Below the pieces are notes generated by a model. It was not told the DNA's origin, ran no database searches, and worked only from the letters and a program-made list of their open reading frames with translations. From Lachnoclostridium sp. (GTDB lineage: Bacteria; Bacillota; Clostridia; Lachnospirales; Lachnospiraceae), in contig JAMPEY010000001.1 in the NCBI GenBank assembly GCA_023664665.1, positions 1 through 64,000 of the forward strand: 64,000 nt of DNA. Direction: 5' to 3'. Shown here piece by piece: positions 16,194 through 25,032 of this stretch. The first letter of the stretch is position 1; the number at the start of each line of letters is the position of its first letter. Position numbers and translations under genes: made by a program.

Positions 16194-18704
16194 TTAAATC
16201 TCACTCCAAATCTTATCATTCAAAGCGTTGTCCCTCTCAGCCACAAGGTCTAAAACCGCTTTGGCCTTTTCCTGCATGGACACGGCGCGCTTTTCGTCAT
16301 TGATAAGGAATTCCAGATTGCTGGAGAGCAGGTCGATATTGTTTTTAAACTCAGCTACCAGCTCTGCGGTCTTGGTCTCTGCCACCGCAAGGATTTCAGC
16401 GATATAGGATTCATACTGCTGTTTCGTGGTGGCGGCAAACATTTCCTCAATGTCGTTTTTGTAGGATTTCTTGTCATTGGTGGAGAAGATGAAGATTGCC
16501 TTCTGCTTGTTGATATATTCATCCATCTTCAGCGCCTTTAAGGAGGAAGGGGGCACCTGAGTGTCTGCAACATTGGCAATCCGTTTGATCAATCCTTCGT
16601 CGATGCCCTTGTACCCGGTGATGGCGCGGACCAGCTTGGAGCGCAGGGAATCAATCTGCTGTTTCAGGATTTCCTCTCTGGTTGCCTTGTAGAAATCGTC
16701 GATTTCCATAAGGTACCGGTTCAATTCCAAACGGATAATGTTATTTTTCTCCTCAAATACTTCCGGACGGATGGCAATCCACTTCATTTTATCTGCAATC
16801 TTGTATGCCAGAAACTTCCTGTTTTCAATAATGGTATTTAGGGACTCCACATCGGGAATATTTGCCGCCATGTATTCCGCATTCTGGGTGTTCTCCATAT
16901 AAGCGGCGTAGGTGCGGTCGATATCCTCTATCATGGTGGTCTTCATAACCTCGATATTGTGGGAGATTTCCTCTTTGGAAAGTCTTGCCTGCGTCTCGAT
17001 TGCCGCATAGTCGTCACGGATAAAGTCCACCACGCTGGAAATGCTGTCATAAAGCCCTTTTGCCTTTACGGCAAGAGCGTATTTCTGAGCGTATTTGACG
17101 ATTTCCTGCTCGATGGCATACATGCCGGAGTTGATGTAAATACGGCGCAGAATGGGTTCCAAAGCGGTATCCGCCTGTCTGTCGCATTTCTTCAATTCCC
17201 TCATGGAGCTTTCAATGAGCTGCTTGGTCTCATTGTTGGCGTTTGCCATTTTGTCCAGTTTAAAGTACATTCCCGTGTCAACCTGAGTTTTGGCATTCTT
17301 GGTAAACAGCGGGTCATCGGTGGGCGTATTGTTGATTTCGTTCCGGTGATTGCCCAGCCAGAGGCGTTCGTCCTCCGTGTCCACATTGCCGGAAATGGCT
17401 TTGGAAATATAGGCAGCCTTGGAGGAAACAAAGAACAGCCTCTCGTTGGCAAGGTCGATATACTCCGCTTCCTCGTTGTAAATCTTGTCCGTTTCTTTTA
17501 AAGAAACCCCCACCTTCTTGTTCTTTAAGTTCTGCAAGTCTTCCAGACTTCTGGTGTCCGCCTGATTGATGACATGCAGGGAACGGGTCAGGTCGATATG
17601 TACCGTATTTTTATTTTCCTTGGAGGAACGAATCAGCTTGTAGAGAATGGAATTGCCGGTTCCCTCCATCTTGGTAGGCTCATAGAGAATGATCAGTATG
17701 GAATTGCTCTGCTGCTGTAAAGCGTTCTGCAGCACCAGAAGGTGTTCGTTGGAGTTACTGTCCGTTCCGGGTGTGTCATAGAAAGTAAAATTAATGTTGG
17801 GGTCAAGGGGAATCGGATAGTTCACATCGATAATACCGTCAATATATTCGGGATATTCCTTGGTAGGCGCATTGGGAACATCGTTCAGCGTCTTGAGGAT
17901 CTGGCAGAGCTGTTCATGCTGCTGCAGATGGAATACCAGCGCGCTGTTGATTTCGTTCTGGACCTTTTGTCTGGTCAGGTCACAGTCGCCGCTGCAATAA
18001 AAGGTAAATTTGCCGGTGTTCTCATCCCATTCAATCGTAACCTGCATGGGGTCGGCGCCTTCCTTCCAGGTGTTTATCTTAAAGAAAACGGAAGGCTTCG
18101 GATTATTGTGGATGCGGAACATTTTTGCCGTCTCGGAGTTAATGCTCTCCGGAAGGATGCGCCTGCCAATCAGCGTGTTAATGAAAGTGGATTTGCCGGA
18201 GCTGTAAGTGCCCACCAGACAAATATTCACATCGTTGGCGTTCAACTGCATGCGCTTTTTGTCAAATTCATGCTTTCTCGTCTGAAAAGAGCGGAGGATT
18301 TCGGAATCCTTAAGCTCCGACTCGAAAATGGCAAGGGTATCGTCACAGAAATCGCTGATACACTGATAGATTTCGGAAACGGAGGGCAGCTCGATAAAAT
18401 CGTCTATGACAAAGCGCTTTTCTCCGCAATTCCGGTTATAGTCGGCAATCTTGTCCTGAAAATCTTCGTAGTCAATTCTTGTGCCCTTGAATACCAGACT
18501 GATCTTTTCATTTAAAAACTGTTCCCATATGTCGTCAAAGAATTTGTCGCCCTGATTTTGCAGCAAAAACTCGCCCTGTTCCGGAGAATAGGGGAGAAGC
18601 TTGGGACATATGTTGTAAGGAATATCCAGAAATTCTCCCTTGACTTTTGCAAGAAAACGAATTTCCTTTTTGACCGGATGGTACATAATCATAAGTTCTT
18701 TCAT
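16194..18704 (-). CDS. Dynamin-like large GTPase
   Basis: An 836-residue protein. About 150 residues precede a GTPase domain with P-loop GTYSSGKST (~residue 164-172), a switch-I threonine region (ESINSETAKMFRI), G3 motif DTPGTD (~308) and a G4-like NQAD. The C-terminal half is almost all helical with coiled-coil character, as in bacterial dynamin-like proteins that bind or remodel membranes. No clear paddle membrane segment is seen. ATG 18704 has GAGGGA upstream; an in-frame ATG at 18752 adds 16 residues without a good site. It is monocistronic, with its own promoter and terminator. Some bacterial dynamins act in phage tolerance or envelope repair; this one's role is unknown. Confidence 0.85.
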   Translation of the reverse strand: MKELMIMYHPVKKEIRFLAKVKGEFLDIPYNICPKLLPYSPEQGEFLLQNQGDKFFDDIWEQFLNEKISLVFKGTRIDYEDFQDKIADYNRNCGEKRFVIDDFIELPSVSEIYQCISDFCDDTLAIFESELKDSEILRSFQTRKHEFDKKRMQLNANDVNICLVGTYSSGKSTFINTLIGRRILPESINSETAKMFRIHNNPKPSVFFKINTWKEGADPMQVTIEWDENTGKFTFYCSGDCDLTRQKVQNEINSALVFHLQQHEQLCQILKTLNDVPNAPTKEYPEYIDGIIDVNYPIPLDPNINFTFYDTPGTDSNSNEHLLVLQNALQQQSNSILIILYEPTKMEGTGNSILYKLIRSSKENKNTVHIDLTRSLHVINQADTRSLEDLQNLKNKKVGVSLKETDKIYNEEAEYIDLANERLFFVSSKAAYISKAISGNVDTEDERLWLGNHRNEINNTPTDDPLFTKNAKTQVDTGMYFKLDKMANANNETKQLIESSMRELKKCDRQADTALEPILRRIYINSGMYAIEQEIVKYAQKYALAVKAKGLYDSISSVVDFIRDDYAAIETQARLSKEEISHNIEVMKTTMIEDIDRTYAAYMENTQNAEYMAANIPDVESLNTIIENRKFLAYKIADKMKWIAIRPEVFEEKNNIIRLELNRYLMEIDDFYKATREEILKQQIDSLRSKLVRAITGYKGIDEGLIKRIANVADTQVPPSSLKALKMDEYINKQKAIFIFSTNDKKSYKNDIEEMFAATTKQQYESYIAEILAVAETKTAELVAEFKNNIDLLSSNLEFLINDEKRAVSMQEKAKAVLDLVAERDNALNDKIWSEI

Positions 18705-18770
18705 AACATTTCCCTCATTTCTGCACATATAACCATATTTTGTACATAGCAAAAGAGCTTACACTTATTT

Positions 18771-18798
18771 ATTATACCATATCTAGTGCAAATGTCAA
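18771..18798 (-). promoter_or_regulatory. Consensus sigma-A-like promoter of the dynamin-like gene
   Basis: On the minus strand TTGACA (18798-18793) and TATAAT (18776-18771) are separated by 16 bases, 66 bases before the chosen start codon. Both boxes match consensus exactly. Confidence 0.8.
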
Positions 18799-18814
18799 AA
18801 CTATATTCAAAACT

Positions 18815-18837
18815 TAAGCAAATTTTAGCAAATTTTA
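18815..18837. repeat. Tandem AGCAAATTTTA repeat in the dynamin-topA divergent gap
   Basis: The sequence AGCAAATTTTA occurs twice in tandem between the two divergent promoters. The inner part (18821-18835) resembles the CodY box AATTTTCWGAAAATT at 11 of 15 positions, which is below a convincing match. It may still be a regulatory site shared by the divergent genes. Confidence 0.3.
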
Positions 18838-18871
18838 AGGTAAAAAATTTCATGCCTCAAAAAATTTTATC

Positions 18872-18900
18872 TTGCATCCGTGGAAATTTTGGTGTATAGT
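18872..18900 (+). promoter_or_regulatory. Sigma-A-like promoter of topA
   Basis: TTGCAT at 18872-18877, 17-base spacer, TATAGT at 18895-18900, 67 bases before the topA start codon. Confidence 0.65.
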
Positions 18901-18967
18901 GATTCACGATTCCACTGATAGATAATTTGGGTCATTATTATAGAAAGAACAGAAATGGAGTATAAAA

Positions 18968-21028
18968 ATGGCAAAGTATCTGGTAATTGTAGAGTCACCG
19001 GCAAAGGTGAAGACCATTAAGAAGTTTCTGGGCAGCAATTATGAAGTGGCGGCAAGCGGCGGTCATGTGAGGGATCTGCCCAAGAGCAGTCTGGGCATCG
19101 ACATAGAGCATGACTATGAGCCTAAGTATATCACCATCAGGGGGAAGGGGGATATTCTTGCCTCACTGCGCAAGGAAGTGAAGAAGGCGGAAAAAATCTA
19201 CCTTGCCACAGACCCTGATAGAGAGGGCGAAGCAATTTCGTGGCATTTATATTTTGCGTTAAAATTAGAAGACAAAAAGGTATACCGTATCACCTTTAAT
19301 GAAATTACCAAAAACGCGGTGAAGGAGTCCCTGAAAAACGCCAGGGAAATCAATATGAATCTGGTGGACGCCCAGCAGGCGAGAAGAGTGCTTGACCGTA
19401 TGGTGGGCTATCGCATTTCCCCGCTCTTGTGGGCGAAGGTGAAGAGAGGACTCAGCGCCGGACGGGTACAATCCGTGGCCCTGCGCATTATCTGTGACAG
19501 GGAGGAGGAGATTGAGGCATTCGTTCCGGAGGAATATTGGTCTTTGGATGTGAACCTGAAAGCGGAGGGAGAGAAAAAGCCCCTCACCGCCAAATATTAC
19601 GGCGACGCATCGGGAAAACAGACGGTTTCCTCCAAAGAACAGGCGGATCAAATCATGGAATCCTTAAAGGGAGCCGAATATATTGTGAAGGAAGTGAAAA
19701 AAGGGACAAGGATTAAGAAAGCGCCCCTTCCTTTTACCACTTCCACCTTACAGCAGGAGGCAAGCCGGACGCTGAACTATTCCACGCAGAAGACCATGAG
19801 GCTGGCGCAGCAGTTATACGAGGGCGTTGACTTGAAGGGAGAGGGCACGGTAGGTCTGATTACCTATCTGCGTACGGATTCCACCAGAGTATCCGAGGAA
19901 GCGGAGCGGATGGCGAAGGACTTTATCGAGAGCCATTACGGAGAGGAGTATGCCGCGGGAGCGGGGGAGGATAAAAAGAGTGAGCGTAAGATTCAGGACG
20001 CCCATGAAGCCATCCGTCCCACGGACCCGGACCGTATTCCTGCCGCAGTCAAGGAACAGATTCCCAGAGATTTGTTCCGTCTTTATCAACTGATATGGAA
20101 GCGCTTTGTGGCAAGCCGCATGTGTCCTGCGAGGTATGAGACTACTTCCGTAAGGATTCAGGCGGGGGAGCATATTTTCACGGTGGCGGCGTCCCTGTTA
20201 AAATTTGACGGATTTTTAAGCGTGTACAGCCGGGAGGAAGATAAGGAGGAGGAAAATCTGCTGTCGGGGGAACTGCATCAGGGCAGTAGGCTTATGTTTG
20301 AATCCTTTGACCCGAAGCAGCATTTTACCCAGCCTCCGGCGCATTATACGGAAGCTTCCCTTGTGCATGCCCTTGAGGAGCTGGGAATCGGCAGGCCTAG
20401 TACCTATGCCCCCACCATCACCACCATTCTTGCGAGACGCTATATAGTGAAGGAAAACAAGAATTTATATGTGACGGAAATAGGGGAAGTGGTAAACCGG
20501 ATGATGAAGGACGCCTTTCCCAGTATTGTGGATGTGAATTTTACGGCAAATATGGAAGCCCTTCTGGACGGTGTGGAAGAGGGAACGGTAAAATGGAAGA
20601 CCATTGTTTCCAACTTTTATCCCGATTTGGAGGAAGCGGTGCAGAATGCCGAGAAAGAACTTTCGGAGGTCACCATTGAGGATGAGGTGTCGGATGAGGT
20701 CTGTGAGCTCTGCGGCAGGCAGATGGTGATCAAGTATGGGCGCTTCGGCAAGTTTCTTGCCTGTCCGGGCTTCCCGGAATGCCGAAACACCATGCCCTAT
20801 TTTGAAAAAATAGGGGTGGCATGTCCCAAATGCGGCAAGGATATCGTTATCAAAAAGACGAAAAAAGGACGCAGATATTTCGGATGCATCGGTTATCCGG
20901 ACTGCGATTTCATGTTGTGGCAGAAGCCGGTGGGCAGGGAGTGTCCCAAATGCAAAGCCCCCATGGTGGAGAAGGGAAATAAAATCGTGTGCTCCAATGA
21001 GGAATGTAGGCATAATTTAACATTGTAA
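18968..21028 (+). CDS. topA: DNA topoisomerase I
   Basis: A 686-residue type IA topoisomerase that relaxes negative supercoils. The N-terminal TOPRIM domain begins YLVIVESPAKVKTIKKFLG, with acidic metal site DPDREGEAI near residue 81. The nicking-rejoining tyrosine is in GLITYLRTDSTR (Tyr300). The motif YTEASLVHALEELGIGRPSTYAPT follows. The C-terminus holds three zinc-ribbon repeats: CELCGR...CPGFPEC, CPKCGK...CIGYPDC, CPKC...CSNEEC. RBS GGAG lies 7 bases before ATG. In B. subtilis topA lies near codY with trmFO, xerC and hslVU between; here codY follows directly. Confidence 0.98.
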   Translation: MAKYLVIVESPAKVKTIKKFLGSNYEVAASGGHVRDLPKSSLGIDIEHDYEPKYITIRGKGDILASLRKEVKKAEKIYLATDPDREGEAISWHLYFALKLEDKKVYRITFNEITKNAVKESLKNAREINMNLVDAQQARRVLDRMVGYRISPLLWAKVKRGLSAGRVQSVALRIICDREEEIEAFVPEEYWSLDVNLKAEGEKKPLTAKYYGDASGKQTVSSKEQADQIMESLKGAEYIVKEVKKGTRIKKAPLPFTTSTLQQEASRTLNYSTQKTMRLAQQLYEGVDLKGEGTVGLITYLRTDSTRVSEEAERMAKDFIESHYGEEYAAGAGEDKKSERKIQDAHEAIRPTDPDRIPAAVKEQIPRDLFRLYQLIWKRFVASRMCPARYETTSVRIQAGEHIFTVAASLLKFDGFLSVYSREEDKEEENLLSGELHQGSRLMFESFDPKQHFTQPPAHYTEASLVHALEELGIGRPSTYAPTITTILARRYIVKENKNLYVTEIGEVVNRMMKDAFPSIVDVNFTANMEALLDGVEEGTVKWKTIVSNFYPDLEEAVQNAEKELSEVTIEDEVSDEVCELCGRQMVIKYGRFGKFLACPGFPECRNTMPYFEKIGVACPKCGKDIVIKKTKKGRRYFGCIGYPDCDFMLWQKPVGRECPKCKAPMVEKGNKIVCSNEECRHNLTL

Positions 21029-21051
21029 TCTTTTAAAAATTATGATACAAT
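21023..21051 (+). promoter_or_regulatory. Candidate promoter of codY
   Basis: TTGTAA (21023-21028), 17-base spacer and TACAAT (21046-21051) overlap the topA stop codon and lie 87 bases before the codY start. codY may therefore be expressed apart from topA. Confidence 0.55.
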
Positions 21052-21137
21052 GGAACATGTAACCGAAGATGCTCCGGAAAACGGCTCGCTAAGGTGCCGC
21101 GGATAAAAGGACGCCTGACCTGAGGATGGAGAAAAAT

Positions 21138-21926
21138 ATGAGCAGTGTGCAGTTGTTGGACAAAACAAGGAAAATAGGAAAGCTTTTGCACAACAATAAT
21201 TCCAGTAAGGTAGTGTTCAATGACATTTGCAAAGTCATCCGGGAAATTGTAAGCTCTAATGTGCTGGTCATCAGCAAGAAAGGCAAAGTTCTGGGTGTGG
21301 GCAGGTGCGACGGAATCGAGCCGATCACGGAGCTGATTGACGAAAATGTCGGTGGTTTTATCGACCCCATGTTAAACGAACGCCTTTTAGGCATCTTGTC
21401 CACGAAGGAAAATGTCAATCTGAGTACGCTGGGCTTTGAACATATTGACCCCAAAAAATTTCAGGCGGTGGTGGCCCCCATCGATATTGCGGGGGAGCGT
21501 CTGGGAACCCTTTTTCTCTATAAGTGCGATGCGCAGTATGACATTGACGACATTATCCTGTGTGAGTACGGCAGCACTGTGGTGGGGCTGGAAATGCTCC
21601 GGGCGGTGAATGAGGAGAGCGCGGAGGAGAGCCGCAAGATAGCGGTGGTCAAATCCGCCATCAGCACCCTTTCCTTTTCGGAGATGGAAGCCATCATACA
21701 TATTTTTGATGAGTTAAACGGTATGGAGGGGATTCTGGTAGCCAGCAAGATTGCGGATAAGGTGGGCATCACGCGCTCCGTCATAGTCAATGCCCTTCGC
21801 AAGTTTGAGAGCGCGGGAGTCATAGAATCCCGGTCTTCCGGCATGAAAGGCACCTATATTAAGGTGATTAACGATGTGGTGTTTGATGAAATCGAGGAAT
21901 TAAAACGCCGGAACGCGAAAAATTAA
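21138..21926 (+). CDS. codY: GTP- and branched-chain-amino-acid-sensing repressor CodY
   Basis: A 262-residue global regulator that represses genes of nutrient limitation when GTP and branched-chain amino acids are high. The N-terminal GAF-like ligand domain (to about residue 155) begins VQLLDKTRKIGKLLHNN. The C-terminal winged helix has the nearly invariant recognition segment VASKIADKVGITRSVIVNALRKFESAGVIESRS, split by family across residues ~196-230. ATG 21138 has GGAG 6 bases upstream; the in-frame ATG at 21126 has none. The flagellar operon starts 200 bases later, an arrangement conserved with Bacillus where CodY represses motility. Confidence 0.97.
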   Translation: MSSVQLLDKTRKIGKLLHNNNSSKVVFNDICKVIREIVSSNVLVISKKGKVLGVGRCDGIEPITELIDENVGGFIDPMLNERLLGILSTKENVNLSTLGFEHIDPKKFQAVVAPIDIAGERLGTLFLYKCDAQYDIDDIILCEYGSTVVGLEMLRAVNEESAEESRKIAVVKSAISTLSFSEMEAIIHIFDELNGMEGILVASKIADKVGITRSVIVNALRKFESAGVIESRSSGMKGTYIKVINDVVFDEIEELKRRNAKN

Positions 21927-21983
21927 AGGAAACGCATAAAATTAAAAATGGAACTAAATGGATTTAGGGGCGAAAAGCTTGAG

Positions 21984-22028
21984 AAAAAGGGATTTGAGAA
22001 AACGCAAGGCGGTAAAGTCCCTTTTTTT
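21984..22028 (+). terminator. Terminator after codY
   Basis: AAAAAGGGA (21984-21992) pairs with TCCCTTTTT (22018-22026), with TTT/AAA extending the stem inward past a bulge; a run of seven T's closes it. It separates codY from the flagellar promoter. Confidence 0.65.
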
Positions 22029-22041
22029 GTTGAAAAATCTA

Positions 22042-22069
22042 TTGAATTTTTGTCGAAATAGTTTATAAT
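22042..22069 (+). promoter_or_regulatory. Sigma-A-like promoter of the flagellar operon
   Basis: TTGAAT (22042-22047), 16-base spacer, TATAAT (22064-22069), 60 bases before flgB. No sigma-28-type box is seen in this gap, so first expression of the operon should depend on the main sigma factor. Confidence 0.65.
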
Positions 22070-22128
22070 ACATAGTAGTATCTTGCGACCATTATAATAT
22101 GAAAAGATTTTCCGGAAAGGAGATTTCT

Positions 22129-22518
22129 ATGATACATACCAATGTTTTTGACTATATCAATGTGCTGGACAAGGCGGCGGATGCGGCATGGCTGCGCAAT
22201 GAAGCCATTTCCAACAATATCGCCAATGCCTCGACGCCGGGGTACAAGAGACAGGATGTGGCTTTTGAGTCGGAGTTAAAGAAGGCTCTGGGCAGCAGCC
22301 GTTATAAATCCATGGACGCCAAGGTGGCGGATTTAAAGACAAGAAGGCTTGTGGGAAGGCCTTATACGGATTCCGAAGGCTATTCCTACCGTCTGGACGG
22401 CAATAATGTTGACCCGGAGACGGAACAGGTTATGCTGGTGGAGAACCAGTTAAAGTATCAGGGGCTGATATCCAGCATTAATCAGGATTTTCAGAATCTG
22501 CAGTCTGTGATGAAGTGA
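22129..22518 (+). CDS. flgB: Flagellar proximal rod protein FlgB
   Basis: A 129-residue rod protein secreted through the flagellar export gate. The N-terminal rod motif is intact (WLRNEAISNNIANASTPGYKRQDVAFE), and the C-terminus has the paired helix LVENQLKYQGLISSINQDF. ATG 22129 follows AAGGAGAT at 5 bases and gives the usual family length; an upstream in-frame ATG at 22099 lacks such a site. First gene of the operon. Confidence 0.96.
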   Translation: MIHTNVFDYINVLDKAADAAWLRNEAISNNIANASTPGYKRQDVAFESELKKALGSSRYKSMDAKVADLKTRRLVGRPYTDSEGYSYRLDGNNVDPETEQVMLVENQLKYQGLISSINQDFQNLQSVMK

Positions 22519-22552
22519 TAACCGTAAAACAAACAGGAAGGAGATTTCGCTT

Positions 22553-22999
22553 ATGAGTATGTTTTCCGCTTTTAATATCAATGCGTCCGGTTTGACGGCG
22601 CAGCGTTACCGTATGGATGTCATTTCCGAGAATGTGGCAAACGCCAGCACCACCCGCACGGCGGACGGGACTCCTTACCGGCGCAAGGTAGTAACCTTTG
22701 TGCAGAAGGGCGAGAGGAATGATTTCAGCAAGGTGTTAGGCAGGGTCACCCGCGGCTTCAGCGGGCAGGGAGTGAGAGTGGAGGCTGTCGGCGAGGACAA
22801 TGTCACTCCCATGAATATGGTGTATGACCCTTCCCATCCCGATGCGGATGAAAACGGGTATGTGACAGGTCCCAATGTGAACATCATTACGGAGATGACC
22901 AACCTAATCGATGCAAGCCGCGCTTATGAGGCCAATTCCACGGCGTTTAACGCCAGCAAGTCCATGGCGCTGCAGGGATTGGAATTGGGAAAGCAATAA
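22553..22999 (+). CDS. flgC: Flagellar proximal rod protein FlgC
   Basis: A 148-residue rod protein. It has the N-terminal segment FNINASGLTAQRYRMDVISENVANAS and the C-terminal motif EMTNLIDASRAYEANSTAFNASK shared by rod and hook proteins, both of which form the coiled-coil core. RBS GGAAGGAG precedes ATG. It lies 34 bases after flgB. Confidence 0.96.
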   Translation: MSMFSAFNINASGLTAQRYRMDVISENVANASTTRTADGTPYRRKVVTFVQKGERNDFSKVLGRVTRGFSGQGVRVEAVGEDNVTPMNMVYDPSHPDADENGYVTGPNVNIITEMTNLIDASRAYEANSTAFNASKSMALQGLELGKQ

Positions 23000-23046
23000 A
23001 ATGACAAGGCAATAAAATAAACAGGTGAATTGAGAGGACTAAGGAA

Positions 23047-23385
23047 ATGGATTTATCAGCAATTACATCTTTAAACGGAATCGGCGGAGTTTCCGCGGTA
23101 AGGGATATTACCACCTTGACAGGGACTCTTCCGGCAAAGACGGAGAATGCAAACGGCACCATGTTTGATGCATTCTTAAATACGGCGATTGACAATATCA
23201 AGTATACCAACAGTTATCTGTCCGATTGGGAGAACGAGGAGATGAAGTTTGCCATGGGCGAAACCCAGAATACCCATGACCTGATGATCGCGTTGGAAAA
23301 GGCGTCGACGGCGCTGCAGTACACGGTGGCAGTCAGGGATAAGGTTATGGATGCGTACAGGGAGTTAATGCAGATTCAGATTTAG
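23047..23385 (+). CDS. fliE: Flagellar hook-basal body protein FliE
   Basis: A 112-residue junction protein linking the MS ring to the rod. The C-terminal signature is clear: MGETQNTHDLMIALEKAST, AVRDKVMDAYRELMQIQI. Standard length and position between flgC and fliF. Confidence 0.95.
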   Translation: MDLSAITSLNGIGGVSAVRDITTLTGTLPAKTENANGTMFDAFLNTAIDNIKYTNSYLSDWENEEMKFAMGETQNTHDLMIALEKASTALQYTVAVRDKVMDAYRELMQIQI

Positions 23386-23407
23386 TGTCATACATCGATG
23401 TAGGACA
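23386..23407. repeat. Palindrome after the fliE stop
   Basis: TGTC-A-TACATC is followed at once by GATGTA-G-GACA, a dyad of 10 out of 11 matched pairs with no loop, beginning on the base after the fliE stop. It contains a central ATCGAT. Its function is unknown; with no loop it reads more like a protein-binding dyad than an RNA hairpin. Confidence 0.5.
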
Positions 23408-23442
23408 GGAGAGAACATGTAAGGAAGCGAGAGAACATTGTC

Positions 23443-25032
23443 ATGGCGGATAGACTGAGAGAAATACCGGCAAAGGTATTGGCGTGGTGGAGCCGGTTCA
23501 CTACCAGGCAAAAAAATGTTATTATCGGTATCACGGCAGCTGTCATACTTGCCTTTGCGATTATCATATACATAGTGTCAAAACCACAGTACACGAGACT
23601 GATGACCTGCGACAACACCAAGCAGGCGTCGGAAGTGATTGATATTCTGAACAGTGCGAACATTAAGCACAAAGAGTCGGCGGACGGTCTGAAAATCGAG
23701 GTGGAGAATAAGAAAATCGGCGAAGCCAATCTTGCCATGGGCGCGGCAGGCTATGTGCCCGACGGTTACGGCATAGAGGACGCTCTTTCCAGCAGTTTAT
23801 CCACCACCGCGTCGGACAGGGCAAAGCGTTACAAGTTCTATATGGAGGAGAAGCTGAGCGCCGATTTTGAGGCGATGCCGGCAATCAAGAGCGCAAGGAT
23901 AAGTTTAAATATTCCGGATCAGGACGGCACCCTGACGGCACAGCAGGAGGAGCCGGGGGCGTTTATCCAATTAGAATTGGCGGATACCTTCACCTCCGCA
24001 CAGGCGGCCAATATGGCAAAGGCGGTGAAGAGCTATCTGGGCTGTTCCACCACGGCAAATATTACGATTATCGACAATGAAGCCAATATGCTCTTTGTGG
24101 GAGGCGACGACTATTCCACGGCAGGGGTTGCAAGTTCCATGCAGGAGCTGCAGAATCAGGCGCAGTCCATGGTGGCGAACCAGACCAAGAGGCTTTTGTA
24201 CGGCACTAAGCAGTTTAACAATATTGAGGTTACCAGCTATCTGGATGTGGACTTTGCCAGTTATGAGAAGACGATCAAGGAATATTATGCCAATGAGGGC
24301 AGGGACGAGGGCCTGATAGCCCATCAGAGCACCTTTGAGTCGGAGAATACCAATAACGGCGGAGGCATTCCCGGAACGGATTCCAACAATGAAAATAATT
24401 ATGTGTTCCAGAACGGCAGTGACAGCTCCTCCACGCAGAGTGAGATGGAAGTGGATCGTCTGCCCAATGAGATGTCGGAATACCAGAATATACCGCCGGG
24501 AAGCATTGATTACGCCAACTCGTCCCTCTCCGTCGCGCTGGTCCGCTATAGGGAAGTGAAAGAGGAGGATGTGAGGGCGCAGGGTCTTCTGGACGGCACC
24601 ACATGGCAGGAATACAAGCTGAACAACAGTGCGGATGTCAAAATGGAAGTGGACGAGGATTATTACCAGATGGTTGCGAATGCCACCGGCATCAGCGCGG
24701 ACAGAATTACCATTATTGCCTATGAGTCCCCCATATTTTATGACAGGGAAGGCTTCAAGCTGACTCCCGCTGCGGCCATGAGCGGCATCCTGTTCATACT
24801 GATTCTGGGGCTTCTGGCGTTTGTGGTTCTGCGCAGCATGCTTCCCAAGAAGGCTGTGGAGGAGGAAGAGGAGCTGTCCGTGGAGGATATGCTGCAGTCT
24901 GCTCCCGAGCTTGAGGATATCGATGTGGAGTCCAAGTCCGAGACCAGAAAGGTCATCGAGAAATTCGTGGACGAGAATCCGGAGGCAGCGGCATTGCTCT
25001 TACGCAATTGGCTGAACGAAGATTGGAATTGA
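23443..25032 (+). CDS. fliF: Flagellar MS-ring protein FliF
   Basis: A 529-residue ring protein. Membrane segments lie near residues 28-48 and 447-467. Between them are the YscJ/FliF ring-building domain (YTRLMTCDNTKQASEVIDILNSANI...) and the FliF C-terminal periplasmic region with a Ser/Asn-rich linker at about 290-350 (GGGIPGTDSNNENN). The cytosolic tail ends NPEAAALLLRNWLNEDWN, the FliG-binding motif. It anchors rod, C-ring and export gate. Confidence 0.96.
   Translation: MADRLREIPAKVLAWWSRFTTRQKNVIIGITAAVILAFAIIIYIVSKPQYTRLMTCDNTKQASEVIDILNSANIKHKESADGLKIEVENKKIGEANLAMGAAGYVPDGYGIEDALSSSLSTTASDRAKRYKFYMEEKLSADFEAMPAIKSARISLNIPDQDGTLTAQQEEPGAFIQLELADTFTSAQAANMAKAVKSYLGCSTTANITIIDNEANMLFVGGDDYSTAGVASSMQELQNQAQSMVANQTKRLLYGTKQFNNIEVTSYLDVDFASYEKTIKEYYANEGRDEGLIAHQSTFESENTNNGGGIPGTDSNNENNYVFQNGSDSSSTQSEMEVDRLPNEMSEYQNIPPGSIDYANSSLSVALVRYREVKEEDVRAQGLLDGTTWQEYKLNNSADVKMEVDEDYYQMVANATGISADRITIIAYESPIFYDREGFKLTPAAAMSGILFILILGLLAFVVLRSMLPKKAVEEEEELSVEDMLQSAPELEDIDVESKSETRKVIEKFVDENPEAAALLLRNWLNEDWN

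Noticed and set aside
16959..18515. Long plus-strand open frames opposite the dynamin-like gene
   Set aside because: They mirror the codon pattern of the minus-strand gene, lack ribosome sites and have no recognisable protein features.
18821..18835. CodY box upstream of topA
   Set aside because: Only 11 of 15 positions match AATTTTCWGAAAATT in an A/T-rich gap, which is expected by chance there.
22048..22062. CodY box over the flgB promoter
   Set aside because: AATTTTTGTCGAAAT has about six mismatches to the consensus.
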